Of a stretch of DNA of 49,146 nucleotides, positions 1 to 8,940 are shown one piece after another. Both the position numbers and the translations under genes were made by a program. The DNA is from Jongsikchunia kroppenstedtii DSM 45133 (GTDB lineage: Bacteria > Actinomycetota > Actinomycetes > Mycobacteriales > Mycobacteriaceae), in NCBI RefSeq assembly GCF_000380485.1, contig NZ_AQYG01000031.1, positions 1 to 49,146 of the forward strand. The letters run 5' to 3'. Under the pieces are notes generated by a model that was not told the origin of the DNA, ran no database searches, and saw only the letters and a list, made by a program, of their open reading frames with translations. Numbering within the stretch: the stretch's first letter is position 1; each line of letters opens with the position of its first letter.

Positions 1-340
1 CCCTGGCCGTCCGCGTACCCGCCCGGACGCGGTGATCGCCGATCGGGCCTACACCAACGGGGTGAACCGGCGGATGCTCGCTGGCCGCGGCATCAAGACC
101 GTTATCCCGCAGAAGAGCACCGAGACCGACGCCCGCAAACGCAAAGGCTCCACCGGTGGGCGGCCTCCTGCTTTCGATGCAGTCCTTTACAAGGGCCGCA
201 ACGTTATTGAGCGTTCCTTCAACGACACCAAGCAGTGGCGCGCCCTGGCCACCCGCTACGACAAACTCGCCATCACCTACCGAGCCGCCGTGGTCCTACA
301 GGCATGCCTCCGCTGGACACGCCTATTAGGAGACACGCCC
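1..340 (+). mobile_element. IS5-type insertion sequence, 3' end only
   Basis: The window opens inside an insertion sequence. The last 188 nt of its transposase frame (156-343) recur without mismatch, inverted, at 48959-49146. The shared sequence stops at TAG (341-343), after which the flanks differ, so the element end lies at about 340-343. The end reads GGGCGTGTCTCCTAATAGG on the opposite strand. The other IS end is outside the window, so the terminal inverted repeats cannot be compared. Confidence 0.85.
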
Positions 341-343
341 TAG
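2..343 (+). CDS. IS5-family DDE transposase, C-terminal part
   Basis: This is the C-terminal part of a DDE transposase, open at its 5' side because the window starts inside it; the frame is open from base 2. The block around ADRAYT has the expected context of the second catalytic Asp. The IS4/IS5 signature Y(2)R(3)E(6)K is complete in YKGRNVIERSFNDTK, so the third catalytic residue is present. The stop codon TAG appears to be completed by target DNA, because the IS end and the stop coincide in both copies. It probably catalysed its own insertion 54 bp upstream of the next gene. The family call is firm; the exact IS name is unknown. Confidence 0.88.
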   Translation, partial: PGRPRTRPDAVIADRAYTNGVNRRMLAGRGIKTVIPQKSTETDARKRKGSTGGRPPAFDAVLYKGRNVIERSFNDTKQWRALATRYDKLAITYRAAVVLQACLRWTRLLGDTP

Positions 344-384
344 CTGCAGGAAGGGCCGACACGAGCCGGATTGTCCGATTTTCT

Positions 385-397
385 CTAGGCTGGTGGA
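385..397 (+). promoter_or_regulatory. Candidate -10 element of a leaderless promoter
   Basis: TAGGCT at 385-390 lies 7 bases before the GTG at 398. This is the spacing expected for an actinobacterial leaderless transcript starting at the initiation codon. No clear -35 is seen, and the IS end lies only about 45 bp upstream. Confidence 0.4.
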
Positions 398-874
398 GTG
401 CCCGTCACCAAGTCCGTCACTGGCGCCTCGTCGAAACAATTGACGCGGCGCGGGCCGATCGCACGCCTGAAGGACCGGGTGGTCGGCGCCGCCGCGCACC
501 GGCGCGAGCGGATTCGCGAACGACCGGTGCTCAACACCGCGTACCGGGTCTCGGTAGGTGTCGTGGGCACCGTCGTGCTCGCCGGCGGAATCGTCGCGAT
601 CCCGTATCCGGGTCCGGGCTGGTTGATCGTGTTCACCGGGCTGGCGATTCTCGCCAGTGAATTCGCATGGGCGCATCACGTGCTGCAGTTCGTCAAGAGC
701 AAGTACGACCGGTTCATGGCGTGGATGTCCCGCGCCGGCCTGGTCATCCAGATCCTCTTCGGCCTGTTCACCTGCGCGGTCGTGCTGGCGACACTATGGC
801 TGCTGGACGCGTTGAACCTGGTCGCCGGGTGGGTCGGCATCCATTGGGAATGGCTGGCGAGCCCACTGTTCTGA
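398..874 (+). CDS. PGPGW-motif membrane protein (TIGR02611 type)
   Basis: A 158-residue integral membrane protein of unknown function. The N-terminal 45 residues are basic and cytoplasmic-looking. Membrane segments are visible at about 51-69, 76-92 and 113-140. The signature PGPGW stands at 71-75 between the first two segments, which identifies the actinobacterial TIGR02611/PGPGW family (family knowledge). The GTG start at 398 is preceded by a -10-like TAGGCT at leaderless spacing. The IS ends 54 bp upstream, so any more distal control region has been replaced. Its position before thrS gives no functional clue. Confidence 0.8.
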   Translation: MPVTKSVTGASSKQLTRRGPIARLKDRVVGAAAHRRERIRERPVLNTAYRVSVGVVGTVVLAGGIVAIPYPGPGWLIVFTGLAILASEFAWAHHVLQFVKSKYDRFMAWMSRAGLVIQILFGLFTCAVVLATLWLLDALNLVAGWVGIHWEWLASPLF

Positions 875-1013
875 CCGCGTCGCCGGCTCGATGCTGCATC
901 GTCGGCAGATCGGGACGAAACTGGGTTCAGCCCGGTCGAGCAGGACCGATACCATCAGCGGTGGTCTGTCCACCCGCAGCCAGTCACACCGCAACCAGTC
1001 GAGGAGTTCCACT

Positions 1014-3065
1014 GTGCCTGACAATCCCGCCCCGCAACGCGCCGGTTCGATCCGGGTGCCGGCCGGGACGACCGCGGGTGCGGCGCTGCGCGAGCTGGAC
1101 TACCCGAACAAGGGCGCCGAGGCCATCGTGGTCGTCCGTGACGCCAACGGCGACCTGAAAGATCTGTCGTGGGCGCCGGAGGTCGACGCGGACGTCGAGC
1201 CGGTGGCCGCGAATACCGAGGACGGACGGAGCGTGATCCGGCATTCGGCGGCGCACGTCCTCGCCCAGGCGGTGCAGGAGCTGAATCCGAAGGCTCGCTT
1301 GGGCATCGGCCCGCCGATCGCCGACGGCTTCTACTACGACTTCGACGTCGAGGATCCGTTCACCCCGGACGATCTCGCCGCGCTCGAGAAGCAGATGAAG
1401 AAGATCATCAAGTCAGGGCAGCGGTTTTCGCGTCGCGTGTACGAGTCCAAGGACGAGGCACGCGCCGAGCTGGCATCCGAGCCCTTCAAGCTCGAGCTGA
1501 TCGACGACAAGGGCGCGGCCGACGACAGTGAGGTGATGGAGGTCGGCGGCGCCGAGCTCACTGCCTACGACAACCTGAATCCCCGGACCGGCGAACGGAT
1601 CTGGGGCGATCTGTGCCGCGGCCCGCATGTGCCGACCACCAAGTACATCGCGGCCTTCAAGCTCACCCGCAGTTCCGCCGCCTATTGGCGCGGCAACCAG
1701 GACAATGCCGATCTGCAGCGCGTGTACGGCACGGCCTGGGAGACCCCGGAGGCGCAGGAGGAATACCTGACGCTGCTGGCCGAGGCCGAACGACGCGACC
1801 ACCGCAAGCTGGGCGCGGAGCTGGATCTGTTCAGCTTCCCCGACGAATTGGGTTCGGGCCTACCGGTTTTCCATCCCAAGGGCGGCATCATCCGGACCGA
1901 GATGGAGCAGTACTCGCGGCAGCGGCACGTCGAGGCCGGCTACGAGTTCGTCAACACCCCGCACATCACCAAGGGCACGCTCTACGAGGTCTCCGGCCAC
2001 CTGGACTGGTACCGGGACGGCATGTTCCCGGCGATGCATCTCGACGCGGAGTACGACGAGGACGGCACCCTGCGCAAGCCGGGGCAGGACTACTACGTCA
2101 AGCCGATGAACTGTCCGATGCACAACCTGATCTTCGGGGCGCGGGGCCGCAGCTATCGCGAACTCCCGTTGCGGCTCTTCGAGTTCGGCTCGGTGTATCG
2201 CTATGAGAAGTCCGGCGTGATCCACGGCCTGACCCGGGTCCGCGGCATGACGCAGGACGATGCGCACATCTACTGCACCAAGGAGCAGATGCGCGACGAG
2301 CTCACCAGCACTTTGGAATTCGTGCTGTCGCTGCTCAAGGACTACGGCCTCGACGACTTCTACCTCGAATTGTCGACCAAGGATCCGAAGAAGTACGTCG
2401 GGTCCGACGAGGTCTGGGAGGAGGCGACCGAGACGCTCCGCGAGGTGGCGCAGGCATCCGGGCTCGAGCTGGTCCCGGATCCGGGCGGCGCCGCGTTCTA
2501 CGGGCCGAAGATCTCGGTGCAGGCCAAGGATGCGCTGGGCCGCACCTGGCAGATGTCGACGATCCAGCTCGACTTCAATCTGCCCGAGCGCTTCCAGCTC
2601 GAATACACCTCGTCGGACGGCACCAAGCAGCGCCCGGTGATGATCCACCGCGCCCTCTTCGGCTCCATCGAGCGGTTCTTCGGCGTGCTCACCGAGCACT
2701 ACGCGGGCGCCTTCCCGGCCTGGCTGTCGCCGGTTCAGGTGGTGGGCATCCCGGTGGCCGACACCTTCGCCGATCATCTGGCGGGCGTTGTGGCGCAGCT
2801 GAAGTCGCGGGGTGTGCGTGCCGAGGTCGACTACTCCGACGACCGCATGCAGAAGAAGATCCGCAACCACACCACCGGCAAGGTGCCGTTCATGCTGCTG
2901 GCCGGTGAGCGCGACGTCGAGGCGGGCGCGGTCAGCTTCCGGTTCCGCGACGGCACCCAGGTCAACGGTGTTCCGGTGGATCGGGCGGTCGAGCTGACCG
3001 CGCAGTGGGTCGCGTCGCGCCGCAACGAGTCGCCGACCGCCGAGCTGATCGGGGTCGACGAATGA
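1014..3065 (+). CDS. thrS: Threonyl-tRNA synthetase
   Basis: Class II synthetase charging tRNA-Thr in the cytosol, 683 residues, close to the actinobacterial norm of about 690. Order: N-terminal TGS-like domain (about 9-70), editing domain with HSAAH near 85, catalytic core with the zinc-ligand Cys in PMNCPMH, and a C-terminal anticodon-binding domain after about 570. The frame is open farther upstream. I chose GTG 1014 because GAGGAG (1001-1006) lies 7 bases before it and homologous proteins start just before the TGS fold. Its stop overlaps the next ATG (ATGA), so it heads the HIT-pgsA-patA-pimA operon. An imperfect direct repeat CGCARCCAGTC occurs at about 975-1000 in the leader. No T-box-like structure was recognised. 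Confidence 0.96.
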   Translation: MPDNPAPQRAGSIRVPAGTTAGAALRELDYPNKGAEAIVVVRDANGDLKDLSWAPEVDADVEPVAANTEDGRSVIRHSAAHVLAQAVQELNPKARLGIGPPIADGFYYDFDVEDPFTPDDLAALEKQMKKIIKSGQRFSRRVYESKDEARAELASEPFKLELIDDKGAADDSEVMEVGGAELTAYDNLNPRTGERIWGDLCRGPHVPTTKYIAAFKLTRSSAAYWRGNQDNADLQRVYGTAWETPEAQEEYLTLLAEAERRDHRKLGAELDLFSFPDELGSGLPVFHPKGGIIRTEMEQYSRQRHVEAGYEFVNTPHITKGTLYEVSGHLDWYRDGMFPAMHLDAEYDEDGTLRKPGQDYYVKPMNCPMHNLIFGARGRSYRELPLRLFEFGSVYRYEKSGVIHGLTRVRGMTQDDAHIYCTKEQMRDELTSTLEFVLSLLKDYGLDDFYLELSTKDPKKYVGSDEVWEEATETLREVAQASGLELVPDPGGAAFYGPKISVQAKDALGRTWQMSTIQLDFNLPERFQLEYTSSDGTKQRPVMIHRALFGSIERFFGVLTEHYAGAFPAWLSPVQVVGIPVADTFADHLAGVVAQLKSRGVRAEVDYSDDRMQKKIRNHTTGKVPFMLLAGERDVEAGAVSFRFRDGTQVNGVPVDRAVELTAQWVASRRNESPTAELIGVDE

Positions 3066-3655
3066 GCGACTCGGACGATGTGATCAACGACAGCGGCGTC
3101 GGAATCCCGGATCGCCTGCAGCGCATCTGGAATCCGCACCGCATGTCATACATCGCGTCGGAGATCACGGAGACAGCGGAGGTCACCGCGCAGGGTGCCG
3201 CGCCGGCGAAGGGCTCGTCGCATCCGTTCCTCGATATCCCCAAGATGTCCGATGAGGAAGGGCTGATCGTCGCCCGTGGCGAGCATGTCTACGCGGTCCT
3301 GAATCTGTACCCGTACAACCCCGGTCACGCGATGGTCGTGCCGTATCGGCAGGTCTCGGAGCTGGAGGAGCTGACCCCGGCCGAGAGCGCCGAACTGATG
3401 GCGTTCACCCAGCGCCTGATCCGCGCGATCAAGTCGGTGTCGAACCCGGATGCGTTCAACGTCGGGATCAATCTCGGTGCGGCCGCCGGCGGTTCGCTGG
3501 CCGACCACCTGCATCAGCACATCGTTCCGCGGTGGACCGGCGACGCCAACTACATCACCGTCATCGCCGGCACCAAGGTCGTCCCGCAACTGCTGCGGGA
3601 TACTCGGCGGCTGCTGGCCGAGGCCTGGGACAAGGTCGGGGGAGCGCCGGCATGA
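3062..3655 (+). CDS. HIT-family nucleotide hydrolase/phosphorylase (Rv2613c-like)
   Basis: A 197-residue histidine-triad protein. The triad HLHQH lies at 149-153 with the preceding G-rich N-G-I-N-L-G segment of the nucleotide-binding fold. In M. tuberculosis the orthologue between thrS and pgsA1 is known as a diadenosine tetraphosphate phosphorylase, so Ap4A breakdown is the likely role. This is a transfer by synteny and motif. The start overlaps the thrS stop by 4 bp, implying translational coupling. Ap4A is a by-product of aminoacyl-tRNA synthetases, which makes the pairing with thrS sensible. Confidence 0.9.
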   Translation: MSDSDDVINDSGVGIPDRLQRIWNPHRMSYIASEITETAEVTAQGAAPAKGSSHPFLDIPKMSDEEGLIVARGEHVYAVLNLYPYNPGHAMVVPYRQVSELEELTPAESAELMAFTQRLIRAIKSVSNPDAFNVGINLGAAAGGSLADHLHQHIVPRWTGDANYITVIAGTKVVPQLLRDTRRLLAEAWDKVGGAPA

Positions 3656-3680
3656 CGACCATCATGATTGGGGCAGGGCC

Positions 3681-4385
3681 ATGCTGAGTGTGCTGGGCCG
3701 CGCATCGGTGTCCAAGGTGACGCTGCCGATGGGACGCGCGTTGCTCAAGACGGGGCTGACGCCGGACGGCATGACGCTGATCGGCACCGTCGCCTCGATC
3801 GCCGCGGCCGTCACGCTGTTCCCGATGGGCGAACTGTTCTGGGGAACCATGGTCATCTGGTTCTTCGTGATGTTCGACATGCTCGACGGCGCGATGGCCC
3901 GGGCACGCGGTGGCGGAACGAGATTCGGCGCCGTGCTCGACGCCACCTGCGACCGGATCGCCGACGGCGCGATCTTCGCCGGACTCGGCTGGTGGGCCAT
4001 CGTCCACAAGCCGCACGAGATCCTGTTCGTCCTGCTGATGGTGTGTCTGGTGACCTCGCAGGTGATTTCGTACGCCAAGGCGCGCGCGGAGGCCAGCGGG
4101 CTCAACGGCGACGGCGGTCTGATCGAGCGGCCCGATCGGCTGATCATCATCCTGGTCGGCGCCGGCTTCACCGGACTCGGCCTGTGGTGGGCCATCCACG
4201 TCGCGGCGTGGATCCTCGCGGTCGGCAGCGTCATCACCGTCTTCCAGCGGATGTGGTCGATCTACCACAGCCCCGGCGCCACCGAACTGCTGCCGATCAA
4301 GGGAGCGGTGACTTCGGACGACGACGTGGCGACGGACGCCGCAGTGACGGACGAGGCCGACGACAAGCCGGCGGATCCCGCCTGA
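3681..4385 (+). CDS. pgsA1: Phosphatidylinositol phosphate synthase (CDP-alcohol phosphatidyltransferase)
   Basis: A 234-residue polytopic membrane enzyme. It joins CDP-diacylglycerol to inositol phosphate, the first step toward phosphatidylinositol and the PIMs. The full family motif D(2)DG(2)AR(8)G(3)D(3)D is present, with D66, D69, G70, A73, R74, G83, D87 and D91. Further hydrophobic segments follow to about 205, and the tail is acidic. The ATG at 3681 is preceded by GGGGCAGGG; earlier in-frame starts would run into the HIT gene. The stop overlaps the ATG of the acyltransferase. Order and content match mycobacterial pgsA1-patA-pimA. Confidence 0.94.
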   Translation: MLSVLGRASVSKVTLPMGRALLKTGLTPDGMTLIGTVASIAAAVTLFPMGELFWGTMVIWFFVMFDMLDGAMARARGGGTRFGAVLDATCDRIADGAIFAGLGWWAIVHKPHEILFVLLMVCLVTSQVISYAKARAEASGLNGDGGLIERPDRLIIILVGAGFTGLGLWWAIHVAAWILAVGSVITVFQRMWSIYHSPGATELLPIKGAVTSDDDVATDAAVTDEADDKPADPA

Positions 4386-5344
4386 TGTCGCTCGGCGAGC
4401 AGCTGACCGACTGGGGCTACGGCGCCGGTTGGGCCGCCGTTCGACATCTGCCGGACCCGGTGGCCCGCAAGGCATTCGACCTGGGCGGTACCGCGGCGGC
4501 CCGCGGCGGTGGTCCCGAGCAGCTGCGCAAGAACCTGGCTCGAGTGCTCGCGACGACGCCGGACGGCGTCCCGGACCAGCTCATCGGCGACGCGATGCGG
4601 TCGTACGCGCGCTACTGGTACGAGGCGTTCCGGTTGCCGTCGATGGACTTCGCCGAAGCGGCCGCGAATGTGCACATCACCGACGCTGAGATCGCGATGT
4701 TCGAAGCCGAGGTCCGCAAGGGCAAGGGGCTGATCTTCGCGTTGCCGCACAGCGGAAACTACGACATGGCCGGCGTGTGGCTGGTGCAGCACTGCGGCAC
4801 CTTCGCGACCGTCGCCGAACGGCTGAAGCCGGAGTCACTGTTCCGCAAGTTCGTCGCCTACCGCGAGAGCCTCGGCTTCGAGATCTTCCCGCTGTCCGGC
4901 GGCGAGCAGCCGCCGTTCGCGGCGCTGGCCGAACGCCTGCGCGCCGGAAAGATCATCTGCCTCATGGGCGAACGCGATCTCAACGCTCGCGGCGTGCCGG
5001 TGACCATGTTCGGCGAACGCACTCGGATGCCGGCGGGCGCCGCCAAACTCGCGCTGGAGACCGGCGCATCGCTGATGCCCGTCCATCATTCGTTCGGCGA
5101 CGGCGCCCGGTCGCGTCTGGAATGCTTTGAGCCCCTTGACCTCAGCGGCGGAATCGGGCCGACCACCCAGCGGTTGGCCGATGCGTTCGCGGCGAATATC
5201 GCCAAGCATCCTGCCGATTGGCACATGCTGCAGCCGTTCTGGGAGTCCGACTGGTCGCCCGAGCGGCGTGCCCGTCTCGCCGACGTGGATCGCCAGCCGG
5301 ATTCCAGCAGCCACACGGATTCCAATAGGGAGCCGATGCGGTGA
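4385..5344 (+). CDS. patA: Phosphatidylinositol mannoside acyltransferase
   Basis: A 319-residue membrane-associated acyltransferase. By family it acylates the 6-position of the mannose on PIM1/PIM2 from acyl-CoA on the cytoplasmic face. The HX4D catalytic motif HSGNYD stands at 122-127, and the MGER segment carries E196, matching the second catalytic residue known in mycobacterial PatA. The hydrophilic tail (about 290-319) looks disordered. It starts on the last base of the pgsA1 stop codon and ends with a GTGA overlap into pimA. Confidence 0.94.
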   Translation: MSLGEQLTDWGYGAGWAAVRHLPDPVARKAFDLGGTAAARGGGPEQLRKNLARVLATTPDGVPDQLIGDAMRSYARYWYEAFRLPSMDFAEAAANVHITDAEIAMFEAEVRKGKGLIFALPHSGNYDMAGVWLVQHCGTFATVAERLKPESLFRKFVAYRESLGFEIFPLSGGEQPPFAALAERLRAGKIICLMGERDLNARGVPVTMFGERTRMPAGAAKLALETGASLMPVHHSFGDGARSRLECFEPLDLSGGIGPTTQRLADAFAANIAKHPADWHMLQPFWESDWSPERRARLADVDRQPDSSSHTDSNREPMR

Positions 5345-6465
5345 GGATCGGAATGATCTGCCCGTACTCCTTCGACGTGCCGGGCGGCGTACAGGCCCAT
5401 GTCGTCGAGCTGGCGCAGGTGTTCATCGAACGCGGCCACGAGGTGAGCGTGCTCGCGCCGTCCGGGGACACGCTGGTGCTGCCGGACTATGTAGTGTCGG
5501 TCGGGCCGGCGCTGGCGATCCCGTACAACGGGTCGGTGTCCCGGGTGAACTTCGGGCCCCAGGCCTACCACCGGTTGCGGAAATGGTTGCGCGAGGGCGA
5601 GTTCGACGTACTGCATGTGCACGAGCCGAACGCGCCGAGCATCTCCATGCTCTCCCTGATGGTGGCCGACGGCCCGATCGTCACCACCTTCCACACCTCG
5701 ACGACGAAGTCGATGTGGCTCAGTATCTTTCAGGGAGTTCTGCGGCCCTATCACGAGCGCATCGTCGGCAAGATCGCCGTGTCGGAGCTGGCTCGCCGAT
5801 GGCAGATGGAGGCACTCGGCTCGGACGCGCTGGAGATTCCGAACGGTGTCAACGTCGGGGCATTCGAGAATGCGGAGCCGCTCGACGGATTCCCGTGGCC
5901 CGGGCGGTCGATCCTGTTCCTCGGGCGCTACGACGAGCCGCGCAAGGGTGTCGACGTGCTGCTGCGGGCGCTGCCGGAGGTCGTCGCGAAGTTCCCCGAT
6001 CTCAAGGTGCTGATCGTCGGTGGCGGGCACGAAAAGGCGTTGCGGCGCAAGGCGGGTGACCTCGCGCAGCATCTGGTGTTCCTCGGCCAGGTCGACGACG
6101 CCACCAAGGCCCGGGCGCTGGCATCGGTCGATGTCTACTGCGCGCCGAACCTCGGCGGCGAGAGCTTCGGCATCGTTCTGGTGGAGGCGCTGGCCGCCGG
6201 CGCCGCAGTGGTGGCCAGCGAGCTCGACGCGTTCCGCCGGGTGCTCGATGACGGCCGGGCCGGCGTGCTCTGCGAGATCGGCAGCGGCCCCGCGTTGGCA
6301 CGCGGCATCCTGTCGGTCCTCGAAGACGACGACCGGCGCGCCGAACTGGTCGCGGCCGGCCACATTCGGGCGGGCCGCTACGACTGGTCGGTCGTCGCGG
6401 ATCAGATTCTGCGGGTGTATGAGACGGTGACGATCGGTGCCGACAAAGTGGGAGTGAGTAACTGA
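5341..6465 (+). CDS. pimA: Phosphatidylinositol alpha-mannosyltransferase PimA
   Basis: A 374-residue GT-B fold glycosyltransferase (GT4) that moves the first mannose from GDP-mannose to phosphatidylinositol at the inner membrane face. Visible features are the N-terminal glycine loop PGGVQAH (14-20), H118 in FHTS, and the GT4 EX7E motif from E274 to E282. Length is normal (mycobacterial PimA is about 378-386). The GTG start overlaps the patA stop by 4 bp. It ends the PIM synthesis cluster. Confidence 0.96.
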   Translation: MRIGMICPYSFDVPGGVQAHVVELAQVFIERGHEVSVLAPSGDTLVLPDYVVSVGPALAIPYNGSVSRVNFGPQAYHRLRKWLREGEFDVLHVHEPNAPSISMLSLMVADGPIVTTFHTSTTKSMWLSIFQGVLRPYHERIVGKIAVSELARRWQMEALGSDALEIPNGVNVGAFENAEPLDGFPWPGRSILFLGRYDEPRKGVDVLLRALPEVVAKFPDLKVLIVGGGHEKALRRKAGDLAQHLVFLGQVDDATKARALASVDVYCAPNLGGESFGIVLVEALAAGAAVVASELDAFRRVLDDGRAGVLCEIGSGPALARGILSVLEDDDRRAELVAAGHIRAGRYDWSVVADQILRVYETVTIGADKVGVSN

Positions 6466-6479
6466 ATGGGTTGGGTTCG

Positions 6480-6983
6480 ATGACTGTTTCCGCGCTGACG
6501 GTCCTGGTGACCGCCATCGTCGTGCTGGTGGTCGTGGCGGCGCTCGGCTGGGCGTACAAGACGGCGAACCGGCTCGACCGGCTGCACGTGCGAGTCGACC
6601 TGGCCTGGCAGTCCCTCGACGCGGCGTTGGCCCGCCGGGCCGTGGTCACCCGCACCATCGCGTCGGGGCTGGGGCCGGAGGGCAAGACGCTGGCCGCCGC
6701 CGCCGACCGCGCCGAACGCGCCGAACGGATCGACCGGGAGGTCGCCGAGAACGCGCTGTCGGCCGCGCTGGCGCCGATCGATCCGCAGACCCTGCGACCG
6801 CAGCTGGTCGCCGAGCTCGCCGACGCCGACACCCGCGTATCCATCGCGCGGCGGTTCTACAACGACGCCGTCCGCGACACGCTGGCCCTGCGCACCCGGC
6901 GGCCGGTGCGGCTGCTGCGATTGGGCGGTACCGCACCGCGGCCGGCCTACTTCGAGATCGTCGAGCGCGCCCCGGCGGCCTGA
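6480..6983 (+). CDS. LemA-like single-pass membrane protein
   Basis: A 167-residue protein with one N-terminal membrane segment (about 4-26) followed by a helical, charged domain rich in Ala, Arg and Asp. The pattern ANRLDRLHVRVDLAWQSLD resembles the LemA helical fold, but I call it LemA-like only. The ATG at 6480 is used here; TTG 6471 in the same frame is possible. It follows pimA by 14 bp and is probably co-transcribed. From memory, the gene after pimA in M. tuberculosis (Rv2609c) carries an additional NUDIX domain; none is present here. Function unknown. Confidence 0.78.
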   Translation: MTVSALTVLVTAIVVLVVVAALGWAYKTANRLDRLHVRVDLAWQSLDAALARRAVVTRTIASGLGPEGKTLAAAADRAERAERIDREVAENALSAALAPIDPQTLRPQLVAELADADTRVSIARRFYNDAVRDTLALRTRRPVRLLRLGGTAPRPAYFEIVERAPAA

Positions 6984-7024
6984 CCAGCGGTATTGATGCC
7001 GATAAAACCGGGATGATCGCCGTT

Positions 7025-7053
7025 TTCGTCAGATCGACCCGGACACCTAAAAT
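7025..7053 (+). promoter_or_regulatory. Candidate pdxS promoter
   Basis: TAAAAT at 7048-7053 is a good -10 match. TTCGTC at 7025-7030 lies 17 bp before it as a weak -35. A leader of about 55 nt ending in AAGGAG would precede pdxS. No adjacent PdxR-type regulator is present. Confidence 0.4.
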
Positions 7054-7115
7054 GGGTGGTATTAGCCCCGGATGCGGGAAACCGCAACCATCAGCAACAA
7101 GGAGATCCACGTCCC

Positions 7116-8048
7116 GTGAGCAGTGAGCAGACTTCGCCCGAGACCACCACTGATCCGCAGGCGGGTGCTGTCACCGGCACCGGCCGGGTGAAGCGCGGAA
7201 TGGCCGAGATGCTCAAGGGCGGCGTGATCATGGACGTCGTCACCCCCGATCAGGCAAAGATCGCCGAGGACGCCGGTGCCGTGGCCGTGATGGCGTTGGA
7301 GCGGGTTCCGGCCGACATCCGCGCCGAGGGCGGCGTCTCGCGCATGAGTGACCCGGACATGATCGACGGCATCATCAACGCCGTCTCGATCCCGGTGATG
7401 GCCAAGGCGCGCATCGGCCACTTCGTCGAGGCGCAGATCCTGCAGAGCCTCGGCGTCGATTACATCGACGAGTCCGAGGTGCTCACCCCGGCCGACTACA
7501 CCAACCACATCGACAAGTGGAACTTCACCGTTCCGTTCGTCTGCGGCGCCACCAACCTCGGCGAGGCACTGCGCCGAATCACCGAGGGCGCGGCCATGAT
7601 TCGCTCGAAGGGCGAGGCCGGCACCGGTGACGTGTCCAACGCCACCACCCACATGCGCAAGATCCGCCAGGAGATCGCCGCACTGGCCGCACTGCCCGCT
7701 GACGAGCTGTACGTCGCCGCCAAGGAACTGCAGGCGCCGTACGAGCTGGTCCGCGAGGTCGCCGAGGCCGGCAAGCTGCCGGTCGTGCTGTTCACCGCCG
7801 GCGGCATCGCCACCCCGGCCGACGCCGCGATGATGATGCAGCTCGGCGCCGAGGGCGTGTTCGTCGGCTCCGGCATCTTCAAGTCGGGCAACCCCGAGCA
7901 GCGTGCCGCCGCCATCGTGCAGGCCACCACTTTCCACGATGACCCGGACGTGCTGGCCAAGGTGTCGCGCGGGCTGGGCGAGGCGATGGTCGGCATCAAC
8001 GTCGAGGAGATCCCGCAGCCGCACCGGCTCGCCGAGCGCGGCTGGTAA
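7116..8048 (+). CDS. pdxS: Pyridoxal 5'-phosphate synthase lyase subunit PdxS
   Basis: A 310-residue (beta/alpha)8 enzyme. With PdxT it makes PLP from ribose 5-phosphate, glyceraldehyde 3-phosphate and glutamine-derived ammonia (DXP-independent route). D40 (GVIMDV) and catalytic K97 (MAKARIGHF) are in place, as are the phosphate-binding [10 protein letters not shown] and the C-terminal GSGIFKS segment. GTG 7116 is chosen because AAGGAG (7099-7104) precedes it; the first 20 residues are a hydrophilic extension common in actinobacteria. Its partner pdxT lies 6.8 kb away, beyond an accessory block, instead of two genes downstream. Confidence 0.97.
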   Translation: MSSEQTSPETTTDPQAGAVTGTGRVKRGMAEMLKGGVIMDVVTPDQAKIAEDAGAVAVMALERVPADIRAEGGVSRMSDPDMIDGIINAVSIPVMAKARIGHFVEAQILQSLGVDYIDESEVLTPADYTNHIDKWNFTVPFVCGATNLGEALRRITEGAAMIRSKGEAGTGDVSNATTHMRKIRQEIAALAALPADELYVAAKELQAPYELVREVAEAGKLPVVLFTAGGIATPADAAMMMQLGAEGVFVGSGIFKSGNPEQRAAAIVQATTFHDDPDVLAKVSRGLGEAMVGINVEEIPQPHRLAERGW

Positions 8049-8059
8049 CTGCTACTCCG

Positions 8060-8084
8060 TCACGGTCGTCCTCTCACGCCGTGA
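8060..8084. terminator. Weak hairpin between convergent pdxS and SDR genes
   Basis: TCACGG (8060-8065) and CCGTGA (8079-8084) can pair across a 13-nt loop in the 25-bp gap and the end of the SDR gene. There is no U-tract. It is a possible bidirectional termination signal only. Confidence 0.25.
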
Positions 8085-8931
8085 TGTTGGCGCTGTCGCC
8101 GCCAGTGGCCGCGAAGCTGGTGCCGGTCACCATGCGTGCCCCCTCGGAAGCGAGGAACACGACCAACGGCGCGACGTCCTCCGGCTCGACCCAGGGCACG
8201 CCCAGGGGGAGCTTGGCGCGCTGGGCGTCGGCCGCGGTCTGCTCATCCTTCTCGACGTCGCCGGTGGGCTCGTGGCCGCCGGTGCGGATGATCTGGGCGT
8301 ACCGATCCTCGTGCCGTGTCAGGGCGGTGTTGATGAGCCCGGGGATGACGGCGTTGACGGTGATGCCGTGTTCGCCGAGGTCCAGGGCAGCGGATTTCAT
8401 CAGCCCGATCAGTCCCCACTTGGAGGCCGAGTAGCCGGCACCTTCGAGGGTGCCGTGCTGGCCCTGGGTGGAGGAGGTGACGATGATCCGTCCGCCGCCT
8501 CGCTCGATCAGCAGCGGGGCGGCGGTCCGCAGCACGTTCGCGGTGCCGGTGAGGTTGATGTCTATCTGGTCGTCCCAGAGCTCGTCACTCATCTGCGTCA
8601 AGGACGCGAAGCCCTGGACACCGGCATTGGCAAAGACGACGTCGATGCCCCCGAAGTGGTTCACGACCTCGTCGAATCCCGTTTTCACGGCCGCCCGGTC
8701 GCGCTGGTCGAAGACGACCGACAGCCAGGCTCCGCCGGCCCGTTCGACGAGCCGCCCGGTCTCGGCGAGGTCTGCCTCGGTGGCCGGCGCGTAGTCCATC
8801 GCCGCACTGGCCTGCGCCGCGATGTCGGCTCCTGCCACGTCGTAGCCGGCCTCGGCGAACGCGACCGCCGTGGCCCGTCCGATCCCGCGCGCGGCGCCGG
8901 TGATGACCACGACCTTGTTGTTCTCGTCCAT
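8074..8931 (-). CDS. Short-chain dehydrogenase/reductase
   Basis: A 285-residue classical SDR, an NAD(P)-dependent oxidoreductase with unknown substrate. The cofactor motif TGAARGIG is at 11-18 and NAG at 102-104. N126, S153/S154, Y167 and K171 (YSASK) form the catalytic set. A long insert of about 45 residues before the C-terminal MVTGTSFAATGGD resembles the substrate loop of mycofactocin-associated SDRs; that likeness is an inference. AAGGAAA precedes the ATG, and only 9 bp separate it from the upstream poxB-like gene, so the two form an operon. Confidence 0.9.
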   Translation of the reverse strand: MDENNKVVVITGAARGIGRATAVAFAEAGYDVAGADIAAQASAAMDYAPATEADLAETGRLVERAGGAWLSVVFDQRDRAAVKTGFDEVVNHFGGIDVVFANAGVQGFASLTQMSDELWDDQIDINLTGTANVLRTAAPLLIERGGGRIIVTSSTQGQHGTLEGAGYSASKWGLIGLMKSAALDLGEHGITVNAVIPGLINTALTRHEDRYAQIIRTGGHEPTGDVEKDEQTAADAQRAKLPLGVPWVEPEDVAPLVVFLASEGARMVTGTSFAATGGDSANITA

Positions 8932-8940
8932 CGTTTTCCT

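Noticed and set aside
875-1013. T-box riboswitch upstream of thrS
   Set aside because: The gap is only 139 nt, and I see neither a T-box sequence nor an antiterminator/terminator pair, just an imperfect direct repeat.
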